In this document: piece after piece, positions 63,450 to 64,000 of the stretch
How positions within the stretch are numbered: the first letter of the stretch is position 1
Layout of the letters: every line of letters starts with the position of its first letter
NCBI RefSeq assembly: GCF_009796745.1
Contig: NZ_CP047024.1
Span: 1-64,000, forward strand
Origin: Paraglaciecola sp. L1A13
Lineage (GTDB): Bacteria > Pseudomonadota > Gammaproteobacteria > Enterobacterales > Alteromonadaceae
Direction: 5' to 3'
DNA length: 64,000 nt
Position numbers and translations under genes: made by a program
Notes under the pieces: model-generated
Seen by the model: the letters and a program-made list of their open reading frames with translations, nothing else
Databases searched by the model: none
What the model was told of the DNA's origin: nothing

Positions 63450-63470
63450 CTAAGAATCGCTAATTCTTAG
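63450..63470. terminator. Short inverted repeat at the 3' end of the antiporter gene
   Basis: CTAAGAAT / ATTCTTAG with a 5-nt loop; the stop codon TAG (63460-63462) lies inside it. The T run is weak, so terminator function is uncertain. Confidence 0.4.
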
Positions 63471-64000
63471 CCCTTTTAATCGCCACCACTAAGAGTATTT
63501 GGATTAATAGCGACAATACAATAATGGCACTGTGCTGATAAATGCCAGCGATGAGAAAACTTAATAGAGCAATACTGCCATTTAATAAAGCATAGGGTAG
63601 TTGAGTTCGAAAATGTTCAAATTGATTACAGTTCGAGCCGGTGGCCGATAAAATGGTCGTTTCTGAAATAGGTGAGCAGTGATCACCAAACAACCCGCCT
63701 GAAAGCACTGCGCCCATACTCACAAATAATGGTGCTTCTATTGCAAAGGATGTGGGAATAACCAAAGGTAACATGATGGCAAAGGTTCCCCATGATGACC
63801 CCGTGGCAAATGAAATTACGCCAGAGAATATAAATGCGACGGCGGGTAGTAACCAATATGGAAAGCCTCGCTGAGCTTGCTCGGCAATATATTGGGCGGT
63901 ACCTAGCTCTTTTCCTAAAGAGCTTAATGTCCATGCGAGTACCAAAATAATAGCTACCTGCATCATGTTACTCATGCCATTTAAATACATAGTTACACTG
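63460..64000 (-). CDS. NhaC-family Na+/H+ antiporter (3' part)
   Basis: C-terminal 180 codons of an antiporter; the frame stays open through the window edge, so the 5' end is missing. Transmembrane helices and the motif GLFGDHCSPISETTILSATGSNC match the NhaC/MleN-like family, which exchanges Na+ (sometimes malate/lactate) for H+. The visible ATG at 63990 is internal to the gene. Confidence 0.88.
   Translation of the reverse strand, partial: SVTMYLNGMSNMMQVAIILVLAWTLSSLGKELGTAQYIAEQAQRGFPYWLLPAVAFIFSGVISFATGSSWGTFAIMLPLVIPTSFAIEAPLFVSMGAVLSGGLFGDHCSPISETTILSATGSNCNQFEHFRTQLPYALLNGSIALLSFLIAGIYQHSAIIVLSLLIQILLVVAIKRAKN

Overview
The window looks like the dnaA end of the chromosome of a marine gammaproteobacterium of the order Alteromonadales, most likely a Glaciecola/Paraglaciecola-type Alteromonadaceae. 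The evidence is the opening dnaA-dnaN-recF-gyrB block, the order yihI / CsrC-type RNA / engB / Spot 42 / polA (as in enterics, but with a cytochrome c4 gene inserted), the def-fmt-rsmB-trkA and LysM-dprA-smg-yrdD-tsaC-hemF blocks, the tRNA-Ile/tRNA-Ala spacers in both rRNA operons, and a TonB-dependent receptor/phytase locus. No prophage, IS element, integrase or CRISPR array is visible. Taxonomy is inferred from gene content only.

Layout. 1-6.4 kb: replication initiation and gyrase genes, with two identical parS-like ParB sites inside recF. 6.5-14.1 kb: YgeA-type racemase, a GGDEF/PAS/HAMP protein, a lipoprotein, glyQS, tag, a DUF2489 protein and yihI. 14.1-19.2 kb: a CsrB/CsrC-type RNA, cytochrome c4, engB, a short Spot 42 RNA with a HexR-like palindrome upstream, and polA. 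19.2-19.45 kb: an intergenic cluster of perfect DnaA boxes and Dam GATC sites that is a candidate oriC. 20-27.9 kb: trkH, a TraT-like lipoprotein, two small secreted proteins and the def-fmt-rsmB-trkA operon. 28-35.7 kb: the dprA/tsaC/hemF run, ompW with FNR-like boxes, aroE and a gamma-class carbonic anhydrase homologue.

35.8-49.2 kb: two rRNA operons in direct tandem (16S-tRNA-Ile-tRNA-Ala-23S-5S), nearly identical, with a period of about 7.24 kb and a 1.4 kb spacer in which I recognise no gene. The copies differ by small indels, including a missing conserved G in the second 16S and a 4-nt insertion in the second 23S. Their 3' flanks carry short tandem repeats expanded differently in each copy.

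49.3-54.6 kb: an imuA-imuB-dnaE2 SOS mutagenesis operon under a perfect-half-site LexA box. 54.7-62.7 kb: an apparent phytate/organophosphate scavenging locus. It has a membrane GGDEF-like protein (degenerate active site, intact c-di-GMP inhibitory site) adjacent to an AraC-type regulator, divergent from a TonB-dependent receptor, a purple-acid-type phosphatase and a two-domain beta-propeller phytase lipoprotein. The window ends with an EVE-domain protein and the 3' part of an NhaC-type antiporter.

The most interesting elements are mainly non-coding: the parS pair, the candidate oriC between polA and trkH, the CsrC-like RNA, the 65-nt Spot 42 with a HexR-type operator, and the tandem rRNA operons. 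The most interesting protein is the predicted c-di-GMP receptor next to the phytate locus.
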